Source: Coriobacterium glomerans PW2
GTDB lineage: Bacteria > Actinomycetota > Coriobacteriia > Coriobacteriales > Coriobacteriaceae
DNA length: 64,000 nucleotides
Direction of reading: 5' to 3'
Assembly (NCBI RefSeq): GCF_000195315.1
Contig: NC_015389.1
Location: 620,001-684,000 of the forward strand
The notes under the pieces are model-generated. The model was not told the DNA's origin. It did no database searches and worked only from the letters and a program-made list of their open reading frames with translations. The stretch's first letter is position 1. Each line of letters begins with the position of its first letter. Shown one piece after another: positions 34,375 through 43,857 of the stretch. The translations under genes were made by a program, and so were the position numbers.

Positions 34375-35133
34375 TCAGGAATTGCTCGAAACGAAGAAAT
34401 CCGGATGATCGGTTTTCATTTGTTCGAAGAAGGAGAGATAGTGGCTCAGGTGGTGCGACACGGTCCACCTGATCTGCTCTTCGGTCGTCTTTGTTTTACC
34501 CGTCAGGATCTCGAAGATATCATGATGTTCATTGTCATTGGGGGCCTCGTATCCGAATACGAGGCCCATGTAGCGAACACGATCAAAATGAGCGGTTACT
34601 TTCTTGATAGAGCTCCATACCAGATCTTTGCCTGCCATCTGGTAGATGATACGGTGAAATGCATCATCTAGGCCAATGTAGCCATATGGGTCTGCCTGAT
34701 TCGCCAACAGTGTTCGCTGAGCATCGAGATTTGTCTGAAGCCGCGAGAGTTCTTTTGGTGTCCCTGTCTCCATAAGATGATATATTACCGCCGGCTCGAC
34801 GGTTGCTCGTAAAAAAAACCCCTGATCGAGCGCATTGAGATCGACACGGGAGACGTGTGTAGCACTGCGCGCCTTGACGTCTACAAGTGTTTGATCTCTC
34901 AGTAGATTGATCGCCTGATGCACAGGCGTCTTCGACATGTTCAGGCGCTGCGCGATCTCCGCTTCGCGAATAAAGGCCGCAGGCGGAATCTTCAACATCA
35001 TGATGTTGTATTCAAGCGTGCGATATGCATACTCAATGCTGGACTCATCTTTTTTCCGCATCAGTCTCTGCATGCGCTCAGCCGCATCCACACCGACGCG
35101 CACTACAGCGCGAGAAGAGTCCTTATTTGCCAT
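34375..35133 (-). CDS. GntR-family regulator (FCD/FadR-like)
   Basis: 252 residues. After a short N-terminal extension, the winged helix-turn-helix covers IREAEIAQRLNMSKTPVHQAINLLR at about 56-80. An all-helical FCD sensor domain with metal-ligand-type His residues (DDAFHRII and VSHHLSHY) follows. FCD regulators near uxu genes usually sense uronate or fructuronate. It is encoded on the strand opposite to both the uxu operon and the GH67 operon, and could control both. The 28-base palindrome upstream of uxuB is a candidate site. Confidence 0.88.
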   Translation of the reverse strand: MANKDSSRAVVRVGVDAAERMQRLMRKKDESSIEYAYRTLEYNIMMLKIPPAAFIREAEIAQRLNMSKTPVHQAINLLRDQTLVDVKARSATHVSRVDLNALDQGFFLRATVEPAVIYHLMETGTPKELSRLQTNLDAQRTLLANQADPYGYIGLDDAFHRIIYQMAGKDLVWSSIKKVTAHFDRVRYMGLVFGYEAPNDNEHHDIFEILTGKTKTTEEQIRWTVSHHLSHYLSFFEQMKTDHPDFFVSSNS

Positions 35134-35557
35134 AGTTCGTCTTGCTCCATGGAAGAAGGTACCTGCATTCGATCGCTTGCAGCACCGAGAAAGCCTCTCG
35201 CCCAGTTCTCAAGATCAGGATCACCCGAATGCTTGCAATCGATGATATGAGTCTAAGCCATGTAGCTAGACGGAGCGCATACTTCATTTGAAGAATCAAA
35301 AAAACTCAAGCGTTCTCGATGGTTGAAGCGATGCCCATCTAAATGTCTTGCGCAAAGCCTTCTTTAGGCTCTCGCTATTTCAAGTGGAATCGAGTGCTGG
35401 ATTGAGCCGCTCGTGAATCAGTCAATTGAATAGTTCGGATTGACTCGTCAACGCCGCTGACGGCTGCTTTCGCACCGCTTATGGATATAAGTGCGCTAAT
35501 ACAAAACTAAAGTTTCAGAATAGAGAAAGCCATCGAAGTTTGAAAAAAGGGGACGCT
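35134..35557. other. Intergenic region between GntR and the HyuA remnant
   Basis: About 420 bases. No gene recognised. AAAAAGGGGA at about 35545-35554 is the ribosome site of the HyuA remnant. I see no clear operator. Confidence 0.35.
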
Positions 35558-36100
35558 ATGGGTGATTTTTCTCGCAAGGTCCGTATGGGCATCGATGTAG
35601 GCGGGACATACACGAAGTGCATAGCGATAGACAATGCGACACACGAGATCATTGGCAAAAACGAGGTGAAAACAACTCATGACGCCAAGGAGGGGGTAGC
35701 CTTGGGAGTCGTGCAATCATTTAAAAGCTGTTTGACGGACTGCGGTATCGCTCCGGAGGAGGTCGTGTTCGTCGCCCATTCTACAACCCAGGCAACTTTG
35801 GCGTTTTCGATCAGTGACATCGTGATCGCCCACGAGATATTTCATGCGGTTGAAAATGAACATGAGGATGAGATCTGGACGCGGGCGTACAACCGGACCC
35901 TCTGGCGCGTCGGGCGATTTCACTATAAAAGTCACATTGCGTGTTTGAGCGAAATCGGCGCAATGGCATTCGCAAAGCGACTCAATAATTTGACTTGGTG
36001 CCCCTTCTTGCTCGATGCGCTCTTGATATATGGCTATTCAAAACAATCTGCGAGTTCTCTATACAAATCAATGATTCATCGAGGGGATGCGATCAATTGA
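35558..36100 (+). pseudogene. Truncated hydantoinase/oxoprolinase A-like (HyuA) N-terminal fragment
   Basis: A good ribosome site (AAGGGGA) precedes an ATG. About the first 90 residues match the Hydant_A_N domain: MGIDVGGTYTKCIAID, HDAKEGVALGV, VVFVAHSTTQAT. The family continues for another 400-600 residues, but here the reading frame diverges right after the STTQAT motif into about 90 residues of unrecognised sequence and stops. The ATPase/hydantoinase function is therefore lost. It lies between the GntR gene and the xylan genes without a metabolic link to them, as expected of a decaying insertion. Confidence 0.7.
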
Positions 36101-36180
36101 GTGTGTCAAATCGCTCCTCGCCATCAATCTGCTCCATTGTTATCAATCACATCGTGATGAATTGAGGAAGGTGTATCTGC

Positions 36181-38208
36181 ATGGAATTTGACCAAACATG
36201 GCTGACCAGCGAGGTTGTTGAACGATCCATCGGTGGAAAATCGTTCTATTTTGACGACCTTCCCGAGGAGAACGAGGTTTCGCTGCGCCTGCGCTCCGAG
36301 ATACTCGGCTGGGGGCGGGCGAGGATCACCTCTGATAAGGAAGATGCTGAGATCATTCTCAGGGTGAGACCTGGGGTGCTGGCGACGGATGAGTCATACA
36401 GACTGGAATCCTCTGAAGGCGTCATATCGGTTATCGGGAATACCAGCCGCGGCATCTTGTACGGCTTTTACTCGATGGTCAGGCGGATGATAAATCATCA
36501 AGGTCTGAATTTCGAGTCCACACCTTCTCAGCCGATCAGAATGATTGATCATTGGGATCAGATTGACGGCACGATAGAACGTGGATATGCGGGAGAATCG
36601 CTGTTCTTCGGTCAATATGGAAAGAACAGCAATCCAGATCGGAAAGAGTTCAGTGTCAGAGATGTTGTCGGTGATCCCTTCAGACGCGATTATCAGCGAG
36701 TTGAGTTCTATGCGCGCATGCTGTCTTCCATCGGGATCAATGCGGTCTCATTGAACAACGTCAACGTCAGAGGTCTCGCGACTTTCTTGATTACGGATCC
36801 GCTGCTCGACGGCGTCGCGGATATCGCCCAGATATTCACTAGCTTCGGTATCAAAACGTATCTCGCCATCAACTGGGAGGCACCCAAGCGCATCAAGCAG
36901 ATCAAGACCTCGGATCCTCTGGATCAGGAGGTCAGAGACTTTTGGAAGGAAATCGCACGGAATATTTACAATCGGATTCCAGACTTCGGTGGATTTGTAG
37001 TCAAAGCCGATTCCGAGGGCGAGCCAGGACCCTATCAATATAAGCGAACCCACGCCGACGGTGCCAACATGCTCGCCGAAGCCGTCGAGCCCTACGGTGG
37101 GCACATCTTCTGGCGAACCTTTGTCTACAACTCTCGGCAGGACTGGCGGGATCGTTCCACCGATCGCGCCAAAGCGTCTTCCGAAAACTTTCTTCCACTG
37201 GACGGTCAATTCAAAGAGAACGTTTCTCTGCAGATCAAGTTCGGTCCCATCGATTTTCAGACAAGTGAGCCGCTGACGCCGTTATTCGGGGGCCTCAAAC
37301 GCACCAATCAGGTCATGGAGTTTCAGATAACCGCTGAGTATCTCGGCCATCAGATCGATATCAACTACATTGTGCCGCAATGGAAAAAGGTGATTTCCTT
37401 TGACACGAAGTACAGAGATGTCGGCGACTCAGTCGCGAGCTGCATTCTGAAAGAGCATGCGATCGATCCCGAGAAGACCGGTTTCACCTCTGTCGGCAAC
37501 GTCGGCATGGACTACAACTGGACGGGCAACAAGCTATCTCAGGCAAACCTGTACGGGTACGGTCGGCTGTCGTGGGACAACGAGTTGACGCCTGAAGAGA
37601 TCTTGGATGAGTGGATCAACCAGACATTCTTGAGCATACAGCCGAAATACCGAAAGACCATCTACGAGATCATGATCACCTCGAATGAAACGTACAAAAA
37701 GTACAACGCGCCTTTGGGAATCGGCTTCATGGTAGTGCCGAGCTCGCATTACGGAGTCTCGGTCAACGGCTACGAGTACGATCGGTGGGGGACATATCAT
37801 TTCGCCGATCGCAATGGCGTGGGCGTGGATCGATCAGTCGCGACTGGAACCGGATTCAGCGGTCTGTACAGCGATGAAGTTGCACGCATGTACGAAGATC
37901 CCGCCACAACTCCTGATGATGTCCTGCTGTTCTTTCATCACGTGCCCTATACGCACGTGCTGCAATCGGGCGAGACAGTGATACAGCACATCTATAACAC
38001 GCACTTCGACGGCTACGAGGGCGTGCTGGACTACATCAAGAAGTGGTCAACCTTAGAGGGGGTTATCGATGAAATAGACTACAGCAATGTTGCTCGACGA
38101 TTGCAGCTGCAGAAACAAAACGCATTGGAGTGGCGAGACCAGATCAATACCTATTTCTACCGTATGTCCGGAATTGCAGATGAGCACAACAGGACTATAT
38201 ACGAGTAA
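36181..38208 (+). CDS. aguA: GH67 alpha-glucuronidase
   Basis: 675 residues, normal for family 67. The N-terminal domain has GILYGFYSMVRRM. The barrel contains VKADSEGEPGPYQYKRTHADGAN (probable acid Glu) and the pair Asp and Glu in KFGPIDFQTSEPLTPLFG, followed by GNVGMDYNWTGNKLSQANLYGYGRL. No signal peptide. It removes (4-O-methyl)glucuronic acid from the non-reducing end of aldouronic acids in the cytoplasm. GAGGAAGG precedes the ATG. A GPH transporter, GH43 and esterase follow, and the glucuronate released enters uxaC. Confidence 0.95.
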   Translation: MEFDQTWLTSEVVERSIGGKSFYFDDLPEENEVSLRLRSEILGWGRARITSDKEDAEIILRVRPGVLATDESYRLESSEGVISVIGNTSRGILYGFYSMVRRMINHQGLNFESTPSQPIRMIDHWDQIDGTIERGYAGESLFFGQYGKNSNPDRKEFSVRDVVGDPFRRDYQRVEFYARMLSSIGINAVSLNNVNVRGLATFLITDPLLDGVADIAQIFTSFGIKTYLAINWEAPKRIKQIKTSDPLDQEVRDFWKEIARNIYNRIPDFGGFVVKADSEGEPGPYQYKRTHADGANMLAEAVEPYGGHIFWRTFVYNSRQDWRDRSTDRAKASSENFLPLDGQFKENVSLQIKFGPIDFQTSEPLTPLFGGLKRTNQVMEFQITAEYLGHQIDINYIVPQWKKVISFDTKYRDVGDSVASCILKEHAIDPEKTGFTSVGNVGMDYNWTGNKLSQANLYGYGRLSWDNELTPEEILDEWINQTFLSIQPKYRKTIYEIMITSNETYKKYNAPLGIGFMVVPSSHYGVSVNGYEYDRWGTYHFADRNGVGVDRSVATGTGFSGLYSDEVARMYEDPATTPDDVLLFFHHVPYTHVLQSGETVIQHIYNTHFDGYEGVLDYIKKWSTLEGVIDEIDYSNVARRLQLQKQNALEWRDQINTYFYRMSGIADEHNRTIYE

Positions 38209-38224
38209 CTACGGGAGAGAAGAC

Positions 38225-39988
38225 ATGGGCGAGGAAAACAAAAAATCATTCTTCAAAGAGTTCTTCAGTTTCAAGACAGATAAAGAGAAGGGAATTATCG
38301 GATTTCAAAATGCGCTCGGTGTCGGTGCTTGGGATATGTTCAACTCAGGAACCGGCGGTTTGGTCGGATCGTGGCTGCTTTATTTTCTGACCAGCTTCGG
38401 AGGTGTCAATCCAGGAATCGCGGCGATCCTCATATCCGTTCGTCTGTTCGTAGATATGATTTGGGCGCCGATCGTCGCCGCGATCTCCGACGACTTCTAT
38501 CGTTTTGCTGTCGGCAGAAAATACGGTCGCCGTCGGTTCTTCCTGATATTCTCTATTCCCACGTCCATATCATTCGTGTTGGTTTGGATTCCCATCGCCG
38601 CGGGATGGTCATGGTTGTATTACCTGTTGGCGTTCGTCTTGTTTGACTTCTGTCTGGATCTCATCATGATCCCCTGGGAGACGCTGCCGGCGGAGATGAC
38701 TGAAGATTTCACTCAGCGCAACAAAATGGGAACGATTCGCATGTGGGCCGGCGGAATCGCTCAACCATGCATAACGATCGTCCCCTCGATCTTCATGAGG
38801 CTGCTGCCTGCTGCGGATGGTCTTCAGACCTCCCCGTGGGCGCTGTTCGCCACCGCTGTGCTGTGGGGCATCATGGGATTGATCCTTACCTATTTCGTCT
38901 TCATCTCCTCTTGGGATCCGATCTTTATATCGAAAGAGCGCCGGGAGATAATCCTCAATAATCTCTCGGAGCAGAAGAAGAGCCTTGAGACCCCGCTCAA
39001 GATCTTCGCTCGGCAGTTCTCAAATCTAGCGATGACCTTGAAAATCAAGACATTCAGAAAGCATCTTGTTCTATACTTCTCGACATTCGGCGTCATCGAT
39101 TCTTATACAACGATTTTTGTCATCTTTGCTACGGTCTCATTTCTGCCGAGGCTGACGATAGATCCTGCCGCAGCGGGGGTCATCTTAGCTGTTCCGCTGC
39201 TGATCATGACATTTGCCTTCGCTCCGATAGGAAGCTGGTTGATCAATCATTCCAAATTCGGACCCCAGAAGATGTATATCATCGGCTTTTCCAGCATTTT
39301 GATATCATGCACGGTATACGGTATCACCTACTTCGGTCGCGAGGCGTTCAACGAGCAGGTTATCTATACGGCGATTTTAGTGGCGAGCTGCATTTTCACG
39401 TTCGGACGTCAGTTCATGGGAAGCGTTCCCTGGGTTGTTTTTCCGATGATGGCCGACATCGATGAAATCATTTCGCGGGACAAGCGCGCGGGCATCTATG
39501 CTGGAGCCATGTCGTTTGTTCGCAAATTCACCAATGCGGCATTCAATATCATCATCGGTTCGATCATGGGAATCGCCGGCTACAGTCAGATCGTTTCGCA
39601 GACCGCTGACAGAGTGATCAAATATCATACCGATAACGGTGTATCCATCGAATCGGCATACCATACCTTGGTTACGAGCAGCGAGCTGAACGCCAGCATT
39701 CAAAATGCGGGCACAGGGATTGCCATCCTTATGGTCTTTTTCATCGGCGTGCTGGTCATCTGGGCGATGTGGAATGCGATAACCTTTAAACTCAACTCGA
39801 ATACGCACCGTATTCTGATGACTGAAATCAAACGGCTCAGATCAGCAGCGCTTGAATCGAATGAAGAGGTCAAAGCCGCCAAAGCGACGGTGGACCCCGA
39901 GACGAAGAAGATCGTGGAAGAGCTGACAGGTCTTCCATACGATCAGTACGTCTGGTCAGGCAATCTGGCACAGCGAAAAACCAGGTAG
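38225..39988 (+). CDS. GPH-family (MFS_2) glycoside-pentoside-hexuronide transporter
   Basis: About 587 residues from the ATG at 38225 (GGGAGAGAAG upstream; the longer frame runs into aguA). Twelve helices. A cytoplasmic start FFSFKTDKEKGIIGFQNALGVG, AWDMFNSGTGGL in helix 1 and KYGRRRFFLIF after helix 3 are GPH features. It would carry xylo- or aldouronic oligosaccharides by cation symport. The C-terminal tail of about 70 hydrophilic residues is typical of long GPH members. It lies 16 bases after aguA and 22 bases before the GH43 gene. Confidence 0.9.
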   Translation: MGEENKKSFFKEFFSFKTDKEKGIIGFQNALGVGAWDMFNSGTGGLVGSWLLYFLTSFGGVNPGIAAILISVRLFVDMIWAPIVAAISDDFYRFAVGRKYGRRRFFLIFSIPTSISFVLVWIPIAAGWSWLYYLLAFVLFDFCLDLIMIPWETLPAEMTEDFTQRNKMGTIRMWAGGIAQPCITIVPSIFMRLLPAADGLQTSPWALFATAVLWGIMGLILTYFVFISSWDPIFISKERREIILNNLSEQKKSLETPLKIFARQFSNLAMTLKIKTFRKHLVLYFSTFGVIDSYTTIFVIFATVSFLPRLTIDPAAAGVILAVPLLIMTFAFAPIGSWLINHSKFGPQKMYIIGFSSILISCTVYGITYFGREAFNEQVIYTAILVASCIFTFGRQFMGSVPWVVFPMMADIDEIISRDKRAGIYAGAMSFVRKFTNAAFNIIIGSIMGIAGYSQIVSQTADRVIKYHTDNGVSIESAYHTLVTSSELNASIQNAGTGIAILMVFFIGVLVIWAMWNAITFKLNSNTHRILMTEIKRLRSAALESNEEVKAAKATVDPETKKIVEELTGLPYDQYVWSGNLAQRKTR

Positions 39989-40010
39989 CGTGAGCACGAG
40001 GAGGTGCAGC

Positions 40011-41648
40011 ATGAGGATTTCCAATCCTGTTCTTTCGGGCTTCAACCCCGATCCGAGTATCATTCGCGTCGAAGATACCTACTATATTGCTACTTCGACC
40101 TTCGAGTGGTTTCCGGGAGTTCAGATTCATGAATCAAAAGATCTGGTGAACTGGCATCTGATCACGCATCCACTGGATACGGTGGAATTCGTGGACATGG
40201 CCGGGAATCCGGATTCCGGCGGCGTCTGGGCGCCAGATCTCTCATATGCGGATGGCAGATACTGGCTGGTCTTCTCAGATGTGAAGATCGTGGATGGTCC
40301 GTACAAAGATGTCCATAACTATCTGATTACAGCCGAGGATATCAGGGGGCCGTGGAGCAAGCCCATCGAGTTGAATGGCGTCGGATTCGATGCCTCTCTG
40401 TTCCATGATGACGATGGAAGAAAATACCTTGTTCAGCAGACATGGGATCATCGCGAATACCTTCAGCCGTTTCACGGGATAAGCCTGACTGAACTTGACC
40501 TGAAGACCATGAAGCTCATGCCCCAGACCGCGCGGACGATCTACGAGGGAACTGATATTCGACTGCTGGAAGGCCCTCATATCTATAAGATTGACCGCCT
40601 CTATTACCTATTCGCGGCGCAAGGTGGAACGACGTATACGCATCAAGAGGTCGTCAGCCGCTCGAGAAGTCTGGATGCCCTATCGTTTGAGACCCAGCCC
40701 GGCGAGGTTTTCCTGACCAACTTCGACACCCCTCGATCGTATCTGCAAAAACAAGGGCACGGATCGCTTGTCGCAACGCCTCGCGGCGAGTGGTACTATG
40801 CGTCGCTGGCGAGCCGTCCCTGGAATCGTCCGCAAGAGAGCTCTATTGATCCGCGCGGCTGGAATCCGTTAGGTCGCGAGACGGCGATTCAAAAAGTCCA
40901 ATGGGATTCCGACGGGTGGCCGCATATCATCGGCGGCCATGGGGGGCAGCGCTACGTCGAGGCCCCTCAGGGGGTTGAAGAGCACCGATGGCCCCGAACG
41001 TATCTGGAAAAGGATGATTTTGACGAGCCGGCGCTGAATATCAACTTCAATACGTTGCGAATTCCCTTTTCTGACGAATTGGGTTCTCTGACGGAACGAC
41101 CTGGATTTCTCCGGCTGTTCGGACGAGAGGCACTGAACTCGAGATTCACGCAGGCACATGTCGCTCGTCGGTGGCAGAGCTTCAACTTCGATGCTGAGAT
41201 CAAGCTTGCTTTCAATCCTTGGAGCTATCAGCAAGCAGCAGGGCTGACCAGCTATTACAACACGCGTCACTATTCAATGATCGAGGTGACGTGGGACGAG
41301 AAGCGAGAGACTCGAGTCATTGAGATCATCGAGAACAATCGAAACCATCTGAGGAGCTATCTGAAAGACGCAGCGATTGAGATTCCCGACGATATCGAGT
41401 TCGTCTATCTAAAGGTAAAGGTGAGGAGGCAAACCTATTCATACGCCTATTCGTTTGACGGGAGCACCTGGATTGACATCCCCGTGACGCTGGATGCGGC
41501 AATCCTGTCAGATGATTACGTCCTGCAGACAATGGGTGGTTTTTTCACCGGTGCATTTACCGGTATGGCAGCCGTTGACTACGGTGGGTATCGCATCCCC
41601 GCAGACTTTGACTACTTCAGATACACCGAATTGGACACAGAGGAGTAG
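40011..41648 (+). CDS. xynB: GH43 beta-xylosidase
   Basis: 545 residues with a five-bladed propeller followed by a C-terminal beta-sandwich domain, as in XynB-type GH43 enzymes (subfamily 11/12 layout). The catalytic base Asp is in GFNPDPSI at the N terminus, the pKa modulator Asp in GFDASLFHDDDG, and the acid Glu in LLEGPHIYK. No signal peptide, so it acts on imported xylo-oligosaccharides and releases xylose. GAGGAGG precedes the ATG. The xylose-catabolic genes xylA and xylB are not in the window. Confidence 0.93.
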   Translation: MRISNPVLSGFNPDPSIIRVEDTYYIATSTFEWFPGVQIHESKDLVNWHLITHPLDTVEFVDMAGNPDSGGVWAPDLSYADGRYWLVFSDVKIVDGPYKDVHNYLITAEDIRGPWSKPIELNGVGFDASLFHDDDGRKYLVQQTWDHREYLQPFHGISLTELDLKTMKLMPQTARTIYEGTDIRLLEGPHIYKIDRLYYLFAAQGGTTYTHQEVVSRSRSLDALSFETQPGEVFLTNFDTPRSYLQKQGHGSLVATPRGEWYYASLASRPWNRPQESSIDPRGWNPLGRETAIQKVQWDSDGWPHIIGGHGGQRYVEAPQGVEEHRWPRTYLEKDDFDEPALNINFNTLRIPFSDELGSLTERPGFLRLFGREALNSRFTQAHVARRWQSFNFDAEIKLAFNPWSYQQAAGLTSYYNTRHYSMIEVTWDEKRETRVIEIIENNRNHLRSYLKDAAIEIPDDIEFVYLKVKVRRQTYSYAYSFDGSTWIDIPVTLDAAILSDDYVLQTMGGFFTGAFTGMAAVDYGGYRIPADFDYFRYTELDTEE

Positions 41649-41720
41649 ACAGACTCGCGTATAGTCGGACACACGGCGGTTGCAGAGGAATGGTCAGTCT
41701 GAAAGAAAGAGGCAATCAGC

Positions 41721-43655
41721 ATGAACGGGGCAAATAAGATGAAACAGGCTGATTTTTCGGTGACTCCCATGATTTCTGACCACGCCATCGTGCAACGAGA
41801 TGAGCCGATAACCGTACGTGGACGTGGCGAGCCGGGGCATGGCGTCGTCGCTCGGCTGCACCGACTCGGAAAGGAAAGGGGAGCGTCACCCGATAGCGGC
41901 ACGGTTCTTTCGGCGAAGGTAGGCGAAGCGGGGATGTGGCAGCTGATGTTTCCGCCGCTTCCCGCAGGAGGCCCATATGAGTTCGACTTCGAATGTCAAG
42001 ACATCAAGGTGACGGTCACAGACGTCTATGTGGGAGATGTCTGGCTTCTCGCGGGACAATCCAACATGCAGCTTCCCATGGAGCGCGTGAAATATCGATT
42101 TCCTCAGGAGTACAGCACAGGTGCAAGCTCGCTTATCCGCCAGTTCGCCGTTCCGATTCATTGGAATTTCGACGAAGAGGAACGGGAGCTTTCGGGTGGG
42201 CAGTGGATCACAGCACACCCGGAGGATGTCGCCTCGTTTTCAGCAGTGGGTTTCTTTTTTGCTGAAGCGCTGTTCAAGCGCTATGAAGTTCCTATCGGAC
42301 TTGTGCTGACGGCTGTGGGAGGAACTCCGATCCAGTCGTGGATTAGCCGGGGCGTCTGCCAGAACCACCCAGAGATGCTTGCTGAGACGGAGACGTATAG
42401 GAGAACCGGCGAGGTGCAGCGCGTGCAGAATGCAGACGAGAGGAGGATTGCGGATTGGTGGACTCGCTTGGATAGCAGAGACCCTGGTTTGGCGGGCCAC
42501 TGGGAATGCGGGCTGCCGGAGCGTGGTTGGAAGCGTTTTTCTCCAGAAGATCCTTGGCAGGAAGAACCAGATTTGTCCGGTTGCGGAACCGTGTGGCTTC
42601 GAACGTACCTCACGGTTCCAAAATCTCATGCGGGGAAGCCGGCGCGCCTCTCTCTGGGGACCGTGACGGATGCGGATTTCACGTTCGTGAACGGAAACCT
42701 CGTGGGAAAGACCGCATATCAGTATCCTCCGCGGGAATACCGGCTCGACGGTCTTACCGCGGGACGAAACGTTATCGTGATGCGGCTGGTCGCAGTTCAC
42801 GGTACGGGAGGTTTTACCGCAGGGAAACACCGAGCGATGCTTTGGGATGACGGCTTCTCAATAGACTTGGGCGCGATGTGGGAATATCGCAGAGGAGCTG
42901 ACATGGAGCCCCTCGAGGAGCAGACCTTTTTCGAACGAGTTCCAATCGGTATGTATCAGGCTATGATAGCTCCCCTGCATGATTTTCCTATCAGAGGGGC
43001 TTGCTGGTATCAAGGGGAGATAAACACCGATGCGGCTGAGGGCTACTCGGATTGTTTCAAGAAGATGGTGGAGCTTTGGAGAGTCAGATGGGACAGCGAG
43101 CGACTTCCCGTTCTATTTGTTCAACTCCCGGATTATGACCTGGCCGACGCGACGAGGTGGGTCGCATTCCGTGAGTTGCAGCGGGGCCTGCTTTGCGTGC
43201 CAGATACAGCGATGGTGGTAACGATCGACTGCGGTGAGGCAAACGATCTTCATCCCACAGACAAAAAGACGGTGGGGGACCGTCTGGCCATGGCGGCATC
43301 TCAGCTGGCTTACGGCGAATCAGGCAATTGGCTCAGTCCCGTGTTCACTTCTGCGGCCAAGAAGGGAGACGATCTGATCCTCTCCTTTGAACACACTGGC
43401 GATGGGCTGAAAACATCAGATGCCGACACCTTGAAAGAGCTGTATCTCCGTTTCGCCGACGGTACGAGAAATGCTGCGAAGGCGCGTCTTGAGGGCGATG
43501 TCGTAAAAGTGGATATCTCTCATCTTCCGCTTGATAGGCTGGAGGCGTTGGAGTACGCCTGCTCGAATGTGCCAGAGCAGGCGAATCTCTGTAACGACTT
43601 AGGTCTGCCGGCATCACCTTTCATATGTGAGTTGCCCGAGGCGAAACATGATTGA
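41721..43655 (+). CDS. Sialate-O-acetylesterase-like (SASA) carbohydrate esterase, probably acetylxylan esterase
   Basis: 644 residues. GQSNMQLPME near residue 110 holds the catalytic Ser of the SGNH/SASA family. A middle inserted beta-sandwich domain (about 250-390) splits the hydrolase. The catalytic Asp-His appears in EANDLHPTDKK near residue 510. No signal peptide. In this operon it would remove acetyl groups from xylo-oligosaccharides after import, letting GH43 and GH67 act. AAAGAGGC precedes the ATG. Confidence 0.85.
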   Translation: MNGANKMKQADFSVTPMISDHAIVQRDEPITVRGRGEPGHGVVARLHRLGKERGASPDSGTVLSAKVGEAGMWQLMFPPLPAGGPYEFDFECQDIKVTVTDVYVGDVWLLAGQSNMQLPMERVKYRFPQEYSTGASSLIRQFAVPIHWNFDEEERELSGGQWITAHPEDVASFSAVGFFFAEALFKRYEVPIGLVLTAVGGTPIQSWISRGVCQNHPEMLAETETYRRTGEVQRVQNADERRIADWWTRLDSRDPGLAGHWECGLPERGWKRFSPEDPWQEEPDLSGCGTVWLRTYLTVPKSHAGKPARLSLGTVTDADFTFVNGNLVGKTAYQYPPREYRLDGLTAGRNVIVMRLVAVHGTGGFTAGKHRAMLWDDGFSIDLGAMWEYRRGADMEPLEEQTFFERVPIGMYQAMIAPLHDFPIRGACWYQGEINTDAAEGYSDCFKKMVELWRVRWDSERLPVLFVQLPDYDLADATRWVAFRELQRGLLCVPDTAMVVTIDCGEANDLHPTDKKTVGDRLAMAASQLAYGESGNWLSPVFTSAAKKGDDLILSFEHTGDGLKTSDADTLKELYLRFADGTRNAAKARLEGDVVKVDISHLPLDRLEALEYACSNVPEQANLCNDLGLPASPFICELPEAKHD

Positions 43656-43857
43656 TACGAGGTCTGCCGAGAGTCTCACTCGCCTATTCAAGCGCCTGGA
43701 TCTCCTCTTGCTGTGACGCGCAATCGTTCTTGTCTCCTACCGCAATCGAACACTTGAATCGCATGCATCACTTAAAGATCAGCATATGAAATCGGCTTTT
43801 GTGCTGCAGCCATAAGGCGATGAAGCTGTCGTCAACATGAGGAAGGGGAGAAGACTG

